Shown: positions 39,416 to 47,158 of the stretch, piece after piece
Numbering within the stretch: the stretch's first letter is position 1
How the letters are laid out: every line of letters begins with the position of its first letter
Virus record (IMG/VR): IMGVR_UViG_3300021373_001770
Coordinates: 1-64,000 of that record
Direction: 5' to 3' (one strand)
DNA from: a virus
Length of the DNA: 64,000 bases
The notes under the pieces: model-generated
Databases searched by the model: none
What the model was told of the DNA's origin: nothing
The model's input: only the letters and a program-made list of their open reading frames with translations
Translations under genes and position numbers: made by a program

Positions 39416-39898
39416 ATGGCAATAGTTGATTCAGGTGTATTATTTTTAGGTAATAGTGAAGAAATAGTAGATGGAAGATCTATTGCCCGTGAATTAGGAA
39501 GGGAAAACGGAGGTGAAGTTTCCTTGGGAGAATCATCCGCAAGAGCTTTAGCACAAAGAGAAGGAACTATAGAAATATCAATGCAGGACTTTTATGGTAA
39601 ATCTCAAGCACAGTGTTTTCCACATTTATTTGGTTTTGATTCTAAAGATCCGTCACTTGCATGTAACAATTATGGTACTGGATCTTTAACAATATATTCT
39701 ACACAATTTATTGATTGTGATAGTTTCCAACAATGGAATGAAACAGGAGGTTCTACCCCTTTCTTTACAGATGCAGCATGTACACAATCATGGATAAGAA
39801 TATTATGGGGATGGTACAGTTTTCAAGATTCACTAGGAGGGATATGGACTATTAATTTTGGATCTGGTGGTTGGGGAAAATGTGCGCCATGTAGTTAA
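39416..39898 (+). CDS. Virion protein of unknown function
   Basis: 160 aa, starting 2 nt after the long-fibre stop. The N-terminal 60 residues are helical and charged (IARELGRENGGEVSLGESSA), and the C-terminal half is Trp/Gly/Ser-rich with four Cys (CFPHLFG, SLACNNYG, DAACTQSW, KCAPCS). The C-terminal part looks like a compact disulfide-bonded beta domain. Its place after the fibre suggests a fibre-associated or baseplate-type protein. No family is recognised. Confidence 0.55.
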   Translation: MAIVDSGVLFLGNSEEIVDGRSIARELGRENGGEVSLGESSARALAQREGTIEISMQDFYGKSQAQCFPHLFGFDSKDPSLACNNYGTGSLTIYSTQFIDCDSFQQWNETGGSTPFFTDAACTQSWIRILWGWYSFQDSLGGIWTINFGSGGWGKCAPCS

Positions 39899-39914
39899 AG
39901 AAAATAATTTTTAT

Positions 39915-39922
39915 TATATTTA
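39915..39922 (+). promoter_or_regulatory. Near-consensus -7 element (TATATTTA)
   Basis: Seven of eight positions of TAnnTTTG, 23 nt before the ATG at 39946, and followed by CATAAA as at 43646. Confidence 0.45.
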
Positions 39923-39945
39923 CATAAAATTTTAAAATTTTTATA

Positions 39946-40338
39946 ATGGCAAAAAGAAAAACAAGAAAAAAAACAGTTAAAAAATCTGTTGAAAAACAAA
40001 CAAAAGAATTAGGACCTGATGATATTAAATATACTTGGGAAATTGTTTCAATAGTTACATCTGCACAATCAACTATTGAACAAATTATATACGAACTTCA
40101 CGGTACTGTTGGTAAATATTCTACAAAGAAAATGGCAGCAGCAACTGGAGCACTAGCTCTTTCATTTGATCCAAAAGATAAATATACTACTACAGATTAC
40201 AATCAGTTTAAAAAAAATGATTTAATAAAATATGTAAAAAGTAAATTGAGTGATAAATACTTAAATAGTTTAAAAAATATTATTACTCAAGAATTATTTG
40301 GAAATAAAAAAATAATTTCTGGATCTGATTTAAAATAA
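39946..40338 (+). CDS. Basic helical protein of unknown function
   Basis: 130 aa. A Lys-rich N-terminus (KRKTRKKTVKKSVEKQTKEL) is followed by two to three helices (VTSAQSTIEQIIYELHGTVG, later LKKNDLIKYVKSKLSDKYLN-like). It is preceded by a near-consensus promoter and followed 34 nt later by a gene with a similar basic N-terminus and a similar internal NQVIYNI/EQIIYEL helix, so the two may be distant relatives. The function is unknown, possibly virion-associated. Confidence 0.55.
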   Translation: MAKRKTRKKTVKKSVEKQTKELGPDDIKYTWEIVSIVTSAQSTIEQIIYELHGTVGKYSTKKMAAATGALALSFDPKDKYTTTDYNQFKKNDLIKYVKSKLSDKYLNSLKNIITQELFGNKKIISGSDLK

Positions 40339-40343
40339 TTTAC

Positions 40344-40351
40344 TATATTTG
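40344..40351 (+). promoter_or_regulatory. Bacteroidota-type -7 element (TATATTTG)
   Basis: An exact TAnnTTTG match 21 nt before the ATG at 40373, directly after the preceding stop. Confidence 0.6.
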
Positions 40352-40372
40352 TTAATATAAAAACCAAATAAG

Positions 40373-40627
40373 ATGGCTAAAGCAAAAACAAAAAAGGCAG
40401 CTAAATCAATTACAGCTGCAGAGTTAAAAGAAGTCCAAGATGTTCAGACAACACTTAATCAAGTTATTTATAACATAGGTGCTGCTGAAATAGCAACTCA
40501 GAAATTGCATGAAGCTCATGCATCTGCAAATGCAAAATTTCAAGAAGTTACTGCAAAACTACAAAAAAAATATGGTGAGGTTAATGTAGATTTATCTACA
40601 GGTAATATTACACCAATAGAGGCATAA
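40373..40627 (+). CDS. Small helical protein, conserved in phages
   Basis: 84 aa. A basic start (AKAKTKKAAKSITAAELKEV) is followed by a long helix (QTTLNQVIYNIGAAEIATQK, then KLHEAHASANAKFQEVTAKL) and a short end KYGEVNVDLSTGNITPIE. The helix is probably a coiled coil. Similar proteins with the ending YGEVNVDLSTGNI occur in many phages. The role is unknown. It has its own -7 promoter element. Confidence 0.65.
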   Translation: MAKAKTKKAAKSITAAELKEVQDVQTTLNQVIYNIGAAEIATQKLHEAHASANAKFQEVTAKLQKKYGEVNVDLSTGNITPIEA

Positions 40628-40695
40628 TACTTCACTTCTCATAATATTCTTACAAAAGTTTTTAAGATCAGACTTTTCTGGTTTTAAAAATTTTT

Positions 40696-40704
40696 GTATA
40701 TTAT
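40696..40704 (+). promoter_or_regulatory. T-run plus GTATATTAT motif
   Basis: TTTTTGTATATTAT lies 50 nt before the ATG at 40755. It is the same motif as at 31225. Confidence 0.4.
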
Positions 40705-40754
40705 AATTGTATAGTTTGTAAGTCAGAAGTACATTATAATAAAAAAGAATATTT

Positions 40755-42965
40755 ATGATCCCAACAAATTCAAGTATAACCACAAACGGTTGTGATAATA
40801 TATCATCCAATTGTGTAATTTGGCAAGGGCCAGATATTGCATGTATAGATTTATGTACTGGTGATACTATAAGCATAGTTACAAAAAAAATTGCAGATAA
40901 GGTTTGTCAAATTATAACTGATGGTGTAACTGCTAATCCGGACTTAACAGGATTAGATTTAAGTTGTCTTAATATTCAAGGTGTAACACCAACAGAATTG
41001 GTTCCTGTTCTTCAGGCAATGGTTACTCAAATATGTGCTAACACAAATAGTAGTGGAGGCGGAGGTATGAGTCCTTTACCAACTATGACATTACCTGCTT
41101 GTTTAGTGTATGATGATCCAAGTGGAAACCCAGTAACACAATTACCACTAGATCAATTTGCTACATTAATTGCAAATCAGGTATGTACTAATTTAGCAAG
41201 TATTACTACTATAAATGCTACTTTAACAAGTTACAATACTAGAATTACAACTTTAGAAAATTGTGTTTTACCTTGTGGTGGTTCAGTGGCAGAAGTTCAA
41301 ATAGTACCTACTTGTGTAAGTAATGTAGGTCAATTAACTAATGTATCGGTAGTAGTATTAGCACTTGAAAGTGCGTTTTGTGCATTACAAACGGCTGTTG
41401 GTTTACCTGGAGCTATATCTTCTGCAATATCTCAAACAGTAATTACAGGATCTTATAATACACTAACAGATAATAGTGTTTCCTATGGAAGTATTGTTGG
41501 TTGGAATAATAGTCCAAGTACATTGGCAGAAAGCGTTCAAAATGCATGGGTTGTAATTGATGATTTATATAGTGCAGTAGCAGCTATACAAACAAATTGT
41601 TGTCCTAGTGGATGTGACGGTGTTGTTTTTGCATACTCTACATCTACTCAAATTAATACATCAGGTGTAATAACAGGTATTAATTTTGATTTTACAGGAT
41701 CTACTATACCTGCTTCATTTAATGATACATCAGGTTATTCTATTATTACTTTAACAGATGCAAATGGAGCTTCAACAAATACAGTATTTAGTGTAGCAAG
41801 TTTACAAAATAATCCAACAGGATTATTAGTGTCAACTGGAACTTTAAATACTTTTCAAAATATTCAAGTTGCTATAAGTTTCTCAGTTACTGATGGTAGT
41901 GATACATGTGAAGCAGCTCAAAATTCTGTGGTTAATGGCGTAATACCTTGTCCAACTATGTTATCATCAGCAATTACTACAACAGAAGCAACAATATCAT
42001 TTGGTAATTTATTAGGTACTAGTGCTGTATATACATTAGACTTGTTAGATGTTAGCAATAATGTGGTTGCTACACAAGTATTTAATAATCCAGGTGTATC
42101 ATTAACACATACATTTACAGGATTAACTCCAGGCAGTAATTATACAGCTAGGCTTACTATAGGTATTGGTGGAGCAACTGAGGTGTGTGCTAATACAATT
42201 AATTTTACAACAGTTAATGGTGCAGCACCATGTACAGATGGTATGGATGTAGCATTTGTTATTGATTACACTGCCTCTATGGGTACTGAAATAAATTCAA
42301 TTAAAACTGGATTTGCTTCATTAGTAAACACTATTCAAACAAGCTCAGGAGCTAATAATTATAGAATAGGTGTTACTACTGCTGATGAATATACAGATCC
42401 TACTACTCAACCTACTTATAGTGCATGTGCTGATTATCAAGCATTACCAGCTTCACAAAGAATTATAAATACAGGAATAGGACATACACAAGTTATTACA
42501 GCTTGGGAAATGTTCTCAGATAATAATGGTGCAAGTGCTACAACACAAGTTAATTTACTTAATGATGGTGTGGGTGATGGTACAGGATGTATTCAATTAG
42601 GTAATGGTGGTGGTGCTCCTGAACCAACAGATATGGCCATAAATCAAATATTAAATAATAATTTCTTAGGCGCTTGGAGACCAAACGTTGCTAAGTATAT
42701 TATTGTTATAACAGATGAATTGTCAGGTGGTCCAGACGATAGCTTTACTGCAGTAGATTATGCACAAATACAAACGTTTATTAATCAAGCATTAGCACAA
42801 GGAGTTACAATATTTGTTCTAGGTGAAGGGGTTGATAAAACATTTAATAATGGTGGTACTTTAGTATACCCATGGAGAGAGTTAGCAGATCAAACAGGAG
42901 GTAGTTGGAATATAAATGAAGATCCATCTACAATAAATGCAGAAATAGTAGCTGGTTGTTCATAA
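40755..42965 (+). CDS. Cys-rich virion protein with FN3-like and VWA domains
   Basis: 736 aa. The N-terminal 90 residues have paired Cys (NGCDNISSNC, DIACIDLCTG). About 95-290 are alpha/beta with more Cys, and about 390-480 form an FN3-like beta sandwich (EATISFGNLLGTSAVYTLDL, then FTGLTPGSNYTARLTIG). Residues about 498-734 are a von Willebrand A domain: AFVIDYTASMGTEI has D504-x-T506-x-S508 in place of DxSxS, and VITDELSGGPDD carries the later MIDAS Asp. VWA domains bind proteins through a divalent metal. In a phage virion this suggests adhesion to host surface or to another tail part. Confidence 0.8.
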   Translation: MIPTNSSITTNGCDNISSNCVIWQGPDIACIDLCTGDTISIVTKKIADKVCQIITDGVTANPDLTGLDLSCLNIQGVTPTELVPVLQAMVTQICANTNSSGGGGMSPLPTMTLPACLVYDDPSGNPVTQLPLDQFATLIANQVCTNLASITTINATLTSYNTRITTLENCVLPCGGSVAEVQIVPTCVSNVGQLTNVSVVVLALESAFCALQTAVGLPGAISSAISQTVITGSYNTLTDNSVSYGSIVGWNNSPSTLAESVQNAWVVIDDLYSAVAAIQTNCCPSGCDGVVFAYSTSTQINTSGVITGINFDFTGSTIPASFNDTSGYSIITLTDANGASTNTVFSVASLQNNPTGLLVSTGTLNTFQNIQVAISFSVTDGSDTCEAAQNSVVNGVIPCPTMLSSAITTTEATISFGNLLGTSAVYTLDLLDVSNNVVATQVFNNPGVSLTHTFTGLTPGSNYTARLTIGIGGATEVCANTINFTTVNGAAPCTDGMDVAFVIDYTASMGTEINSIKTGFASLVNTIQTSSGANNYRIGVTTADEYTDPTTQPTYSACADYQALPASQRIINTGIGHTQVITAWEMFSDNNGASATTQVNLLNDGVGDGTGCIQLGNGGGAPEPTDMAINQILNNNFLGAWRPNVAKYIIVITDELSGGPDDSFTAVDYAQIQTFINQALAQGVTIFVLGEGVDKTFNNGGTLVYPWRELADQTGGSWNINEDPSTINAEIVAGCS

Positions 42966-42982
42966 AATAAAAAAGAATTAAA

Positions 42983-43546
42983 ATGGCATGTAATTGTACA
43001 AAATGTAGTCAAAAGTGTAGCTGTGCTGATACAGCATTAACAAACCCGTGTACTTATACAGATTGTAGTGTAGGTAGCGAAAGATGTGATGATATACAGT
43101 GTGCTGCATGTGTAAGCTATTGTGGTACATCTTTTAAGATAGGTGATACTGGTAGTGAAATAGTTATAACTTCTGGTGAAAGATTAGATTCTATTATTCA
43201 AAAGTTTGCTATGATATTGGCAAATGGTTTAGGTGCTTGTACATCAAGTGATTTACAACATGATCCATATAATGTTTATGCTGGTGTTATTACAAGTAGT
43301 ACAGCAGAAGTAATATGGGATGGATTATGGAGTTCAAGCACTGGAGTAAATATATATTTAGATACTCAAATAGCTCCAGGAGGTTGGGTATTACAAAACT
43401 CATCACCTATTGCAACTACAATAAATAATTTTCAATTGACTAATTTAACAGCAAGTACTGCATATAAAGTAAAAGTTGTTGATAATGGAAACAGTGCAGC
43501 ATGTAAACCAATAGAGATTTTATTCTCAACATTAGCGGCATCATAA
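42983..43546 (+). CDS. Cys-rich protein with FN3-like domain
   Basis: 187 aa. Residues 1-50 hold about 14 Cys (CNCTKCSQKCSCAD, CTYTDCSVGSERCDDIQCAA). Residues about 100-185 are an FN3-like sandwich (SSTAEVIWDGLWSSSTGVNI, then NFQLTNLTASTAYKVKVVDN). The same pairing of Cys-rich segment and FN3-like domain occurs in the 736-aa neighbour, so the two genes may share origin. It probably forms a disulfide-bonded virion appendage. Two tandem terminators follow. Confidence 0.65.
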   Translation: MACNCTKCSQKCSCADTALTNPCTYTDCSVGSERCDDIQCAACVSYCGTSFKIGDTGSEIVITSGERLDSIIQKFAMILANGLGACTSSDLQHDPYNVYAGVITSSTAEVIWDGLWSSSTGVNIYLDTQIAPGGWVLQNSSPIATTINNFQLTNLTASTAYKVKVVDNGNSAACKPIEILFSTLAAS

Positions 43547-43552
43547 AAAAAA

Positions 43553-43577
43553 CAACAAGTGGTGGTTTGTTGGTTTT
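43553..43577 (+). terminator. Intrinsic terminator (first of a tandem pair)
   Basis: CAACAA (43553-43558) pairs with TTGTTG (43567-43572), followed by GTTTTT. It starts 7 nt after the stop. Confidence 0.7.
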
Positions 43578-43595
43578 TCTACTACAAACGTTGGG

Positions 43596-43627
43596 AGAGA
43601 CTGGGGTGACTCAGTCTCTTTTTTTTA
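43596..43627 (+). terminator. Intrinsic terminator (second of a tandem pair)
   Basis: AGAGACTG (43596-43603) pairs with CAGTCTCT (43612-43619), followed by TTTTTTT. A tandem pair here marks a firm transcription boundary. Confidence 0.92.
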
Positions 43628-43645
43628 CAATTAAATAAAAATGCT

Positions 43646-43653
43646 TATTTTTA
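43646..43653 (+). promoter_or_regulatory. Near-consensus -7 element (TATTTTTA)
   Basis: Seven of eight positions of TAnnTTTG, 23 nt before the ATG at 43677, followed by CATAAA as at 39915. Confidence 0.45.
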
Positions 43654-43676
43654 CATAAATCCTAATTAAAACTTTT

Positions 43677-44897
43677 ATGTCAAATTATCTCAAACAAAGA
43701 ATTATTGAAAGCCTCAAATGGAAAAAACATCCTTCATATTGTGCAGATAAATTAAATATTACTGAATCACAATATACTAAATTAAAGAAGCAAATATTAC
43801 AAGAAAGAAAAAAGGATAAAAAGAAAGATAAATTTTTTAGTAAAGCTGCAGATAATGCTCAACTAGTTGAATCAATAGATTTAGAAAAAGGGGAAGGTAA
43901 AATATCTGGTACATTTGATCATGAACCTAAAAGCGCTGAAGAAATTATTAAACTACTTAAGATAGATACAAACAAATGGAAACTATCACAATATTGGAAT
44001 AAACAAATGGGTGATCACTGGAGAGTTTCTGCATTAATTAGTCAGATAAAAAATCCAGATGAAAAACATTTTGAAGAGCTTCTTAAAAATTGGAAACCTC
44101 AGCAATATAAATTACCAAAAACTAAACTAAATAAAAAAGGAGAAAAAGTTTGTGGTGTTATGTCATTACAAGATATTCATTTTGGTAAACAAGGAAATGA
44201 AACTATTGATAAAGATTTTGAGGAAACCATTATTAATTTATTAGAAAGAGCTACACCAGCACATAATATTGAAAAGATGTATTTTGTTGTAGGAGGTGAT
44301 CTAATCAACATGGATACATTTGAGGGTACAACTACAAGTGGGACAGGATTAGATAATTGTATGACAGCTACAGATGCATATATACAAGCATTTAATGCTA
44401 TGCATTGGGCTATTGGTTATATAAAAGCTTTCTGTAAAGAACTAGTTATAGTTTATGTACCTGGTAATCATGATAGACTTTCTTCATTTCATTTAGTTCA
44501 TGCTCTATCACAATCTATAGATAGTAATGAAATTACTTGGGATATTAAATATGAAGAAAGAAAAGTTCATGTGTGGTATAATAATTTTAATGCATTTGAA
44601 CATGGTGATAAAAGAAGTAAAAATAACCCATTAATATATGCATCTGAATATCCTAAAGAATGGGGTCAAACAGTTAATAGAACTTTATTTAAAGGTCATA
44701 TTCATACAGATAGAAAAGTAGAATACATGACATCTAATGAGACAGCAGGTTTTATAGAAAAGACATTACCCAGTCTAGGTAAAACAGATTATTACCACTA
44801 TTCTAATAAGTATGTAGGTAACAGAAGAACAGGTAAATTAGAATTACAGCATCCAACTTTGGGTAATATAGCTGAATTTGCACATCAAGTATTATAA
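43677..44897 (+). CDS. Calcineurin-like metallophosphoesterase
   Basis: 406 aa. The N-terminal 60 residues include a possible helix-turn-helix (CADKLNITESQYTKLKKQIL) and a Lys-rich stretch. The catalytic domain shows all metallophosphoesterase motifs in order: QDIHFGK (about 164-170), VVGGDLINM (about 203-211), PGNHDR (about 261-266), FEHGD (about 305-309) and FKGHIHTD (about 338-345). These bind two metals and hydrolyse phosphomonoesters or diesters, including nucleic-acid ends or small nucleotides. The gene is isolated between terminators in the virion region, with its own promoter. The natural substrate cannot be read from sequence. Confidence 0.9.
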   Translation: MSNYLKQRIIESLKWKKHPSYCADKLNITESQYTKLKKQILQERKKDKKKDKFFSKAADNAQLVESIDLEKGEGKISGTFDHEPKSAEEIIKLLKIDTNKWKLSQYWNKQMGDHWRVSALISQIKNPDEKHFEELLKNWKPQQYKLPKTKLNKKGEKVCGVMSLQDIHFGKQGNETIDKDFEETIINLLERATPAHNIEKMYFVVGGDLINMDTFEGTTTSGTGLDNCMTATDAYIQAFNAMHWAIGYIKAFCKELVIVYVPGNHDRLSSFHLVHALSQSIDSNEITWDIKYEERKVHVWYNNFNAFEHGDKRSKNNPLIYASEYPKEWGQTVNRTLFKGHIHTDRKVEYMTSNETAGFIEKTLPSLGKTDYYHYSNKYVGNRRTGKLELQHPTLGNIAEFAHQVL

Positions 44898-44899
44898 AG

Positions 44900-44934
44900 A
44901 CTCCTGTTAAATTTCATTTAATGGGGTTTTTTTT
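44900..44934 (+). terminator. Intrinsic terminator after phosphoesterase
   Basis: ACTCC pairs with GGGGT, and TTAAAT (44907-44912) pairs with ATTTAA (44916-44921), followed by eight T. Confidence 0.85.
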
Positions 44935-44943
44935 GTAAATTAT
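44935..44943 (+). promoter_or_regulatory. T-run plus GTAAATTAT motif
   Basis: TTTTTTTTGTAAATTAT is fused to the terminator T run and lies 12 nt before the ATG at 44956. It is similar to the motif at 31225. Confidence 0.3.
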
Positions 44944-44955
44944 AAATGTAACCAT

Positions 44956-45522
44956 ATGATTAATAATTTTAGAAAGCCTGATCTAAAAGCACCTAGATAT
45001 AGAGAAAAGAGATTGGGGTTATTAAACGAGGAAACAATAAGAGAGTTCAAAGATAAAAAACCTATGTACTCTCAAATAGATAATGTTAAATTAAAAAAGA
45101 TTATAAAACTATATAATGTAAAACTTTGGAATGCAGTTATAAACAATAGAGATGGTGTAGAATTACCTGATTCATTAGGTTTTTTATTTATTGGAACGTG
45201 TAAGCCTTCTAAAACAGTTAATACTAATTATGCTTTATCTAAACAATATGGCAAGGTTTTACAAAATAAAAACTGGGAAACTGATGGTAATTTGGGTAAG
45301 ATATTTTATACAAATTATTCAACTAAATATAGATTTAAAAATAGAGAGTTGTGGAGGTTTGTTGCATGTAGAGAGTTTAAAAGAGCTGTAGCTAAAAGCT
45401 ATCCTAATAATTGGACCAGATATGTAGTTATGAAGAATAAATATAGAGTAGCTCATTTATATGATGAGAACTCAGATGAAACCAACAAAGCATTAAAGTA
45501 TTATAATGAATTTGAAAAATAA
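44956..45522 (+). CDS. Conserved crAss-like virion-region protein
   Basis: 188 aa. The segment KLYNVKLWNAVINNRDGVEL followed by PDSLGFLFIGTCKPSK resembles a protein I recall next to ring protein genes in crAss-like phages. The C-terminal half is basic and aromatic (NRELWRFVACREFKRAVAKS). The function is unknown, possibly late transcription or DNA-binding rather than structure. It is 5 nt upstream of the ring protein gene and probably co-transcribed. Confidence 0.7.
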   Translation: MINNFRKPDLKAPRYREKRLGLLNEETIREFKDKKPMYSQIDNVKLKKIIKLYNVKLWNAVINNRDGVELPDSLGFLFIGTCKPSKTVNTNYALSKQYGKVLQNKNWETDGNLGKIFYTNYSTKYRFKNRELWRFVACREFKRAVAKSYPNNWTRYVVMKNKYRVAHLYDENSDETNKALKYYNEFEK

Positions 45523-45527
45523 AAAGA

Positions 45528-46199
45528 ATGGCAACAATAGCAGAAACAATATCTAGAATTAGGGGTCAAGTCAAAGCTGAAGTTCAAGATGCTTTTGTTA
45601 CTGATAGATATATTTATAGTCTTATTGAAAAATATGCTCAGTTCTTAATGAGAAGGCAAGACTATGCAAACAAACTTATAAAATTTAATTCAGTTTGGAA
45701 AACATTACCATATGTAGAATTGATTGAGGTAGATAAAGTAGAAGCACATTGTGCTGGAATACAAAGTGGTTGTACAATAAAACGTACAAAAAATAAACTT
45801 CCATCAATGTTTGAAGGATATTGGGGACCTCTTATACGAACCATAAGTTCTATTGATGGATCACAAGAGTTACAAGCAACTCAACCAGGAACTTACACCT
45901 CTATGACTAAAACTACTACTTTTAAATATAATAGATCATTATATTTTTGGTGGCTTGATGGTTATATATATTGCCCAAACATAGAATGGGATGCTATTAA
46001 AGTTGAAGGTGTATTTGATTCTGATATTACTAAATGGGATTGTGATATAGAAAATGACTGCACACCTAGATATGATCAACAAATATTTATACCAGAGGCT
46101 TTGTTTGCAGAAATAGAAAGTCAAGTTGTTGCAGCAATGACAAATACAATGCAAATCCCTTCAGAAGATTCTGATAACAAAAGAAACATAAATAGATAA
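45528..46199 (+). CDS. Ring protein of the tail (crAss-like)
   Basis: 223 aa. ATIAETISRIRGQVKAEVQD, then VELIEVDKVEAHCAGIQSGC, TIKRTKNKLPSMFEGYWGPL and IRTISSIDGSQEL form a pattern I recognise as a highly conserved tail ring/stem protein of crAss-like phages. The N-terminal helical part should pack around the tail channel, and the middle is beta-rich. It is tightly packed with the next ring gene (2-nt gap) and the muzzle gene, as in the tail assembly module of the order. Confidence 0.82.
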   Translation: MATIAETISRIRGQVKAEVQDAFVTDRYIYSLIEKYAQFLMRRQDYANKLIKFNSVWKTLPYVELIEVDKVEAHCAGIQSGCTIKRTKNKLPSMFEGYWGPLIRTISSIDGSQELQATQPGTYTSMTKTTTFKYNRSLYFWWLDGYIYCPNIEWDAIKVEGVFDSDITKWDCDIENDCTPRYDQQIFIPEALFAEIESQVVAAMTNTMQIPSEDSDNKRNINR

Positions 46200-46201
46200 T
46201 A

Positions 46202-47140
46202 ATGGGAGTATCACATAAATATAGAACGTTTAGTCAATTAATGGAAGATGTATCTATTGATTTTTCTACATATGCATTAGAAGGTATGATAGAACCTCAA
46301 CAGCTAATAAAAGTTGCACAAAGGGTAAACTATGATTTAGGTTTAAAAATACATAGAACTAAGCAAGTAATAATTGATATTGAACATGGTAAAGGACAAT
46401 TGCCTGTAGATTTTAAATATATTAATTATGCATTTAGATGTGGTAATTATAAAATAAACACAACAATGCCGTCAGGTACACACGTTGAAACATTTAATGA
46501 TGTTCCATATGTACCTGCACCAGGTGAGAAAGCTCCGTGCAATACAGATCCTACATGTAAAGATGTATGTGTAATTAAAACATGTGATGATGAAAAAAGT
46601 TATCAATTAGTTCAAAGAGTTGGGCCAGATCAGTATAGATGTTTTGATACTTGGACACAACTTAGAATTCAAGATGTTAATGATGCTGTATGTTATTGTC
46701 CAACATTAGGAGCACAAGCATTAGATATTGCTGAAGTAAAAGATGGATGGCTTATTACAACTTTTAAAACAGGTAAAGTTTATTTGAGTTATCAAGGAGC
46801 TATGGAAGATACTTTTGGTGATTTACTGGTATTAGATCATCCATACTGTAATGAATATTATGAGTATGCCATAAAACAAAGAATACTTGAGAATATGGTT
46901 TGGCAAGGAGAAAATGTATCTAATCAATTAGGATTAGTAGAACAAAGGTTAAGAGCTGCAAGAAATAATGCATTAGGTTTTGTTAATACTCCTGATTTTA
47001 AAGATATGTGGAAAGTCTTTACAATGAATAGAAGAGCACAGTATCATAATTATTATAATATGTTTTTGAGTTATGCTCCTATAAACCCAAGAGTTGTTTC
47101 TGCACCAAATGTTTCATCAAGCGGTAGCACAACAGTTTGA
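46202..47140 (+). CDS. Ring/stem protein preceding the muzzle
   Basis: 312 aa. SHKYRTFSQLMEDVSIDFST and EGMIEPQQLIKVAQRVNYDL (about 28-47) resemble a second conserved ring protein of crAss-like phages, located just before the muzzle gene. The middle carries Cys-rich loops (CNTDPTCKDVCVIKTCDD), and the C-terminal part is helical (YEYAIKQRILENMVWQGENV). It probably forms the ring between the upper ring proteins and the muzzle. The stop is 18 nt before the muzzle ATG. Confidence 0.78.
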   Translation: MGVSHKYRTFSQLMEDVSIDFSTYALEGMIEPQQLIKVAQRVNYDLGLKIHRTKQVIIDIEHGKGQLPVDFKYINYAFRCGNYKINTTMPSGTHVETFNDVPYVPAPGEKAPCNTDPTCKDVCVIKTCDDEKSYQLVQRVGPDQYRCFDTWTQLRIQDVNDAVCYCPTLGAQALDIAEVKDGWLITTFKTGKVYLSYQGAMEDTFGDLLVLDHPYCNEYYEYAIKQRILENMVWQGENVSNQLGLVEQRLRAARNNALGFVNTPDFKDMWKVFTMNRRAQYHNYYNMFLSYAPINPRVVSAPNVSSSGSTTV

Positions 47141-47158
47141 AAATAGAAGTAATATATT

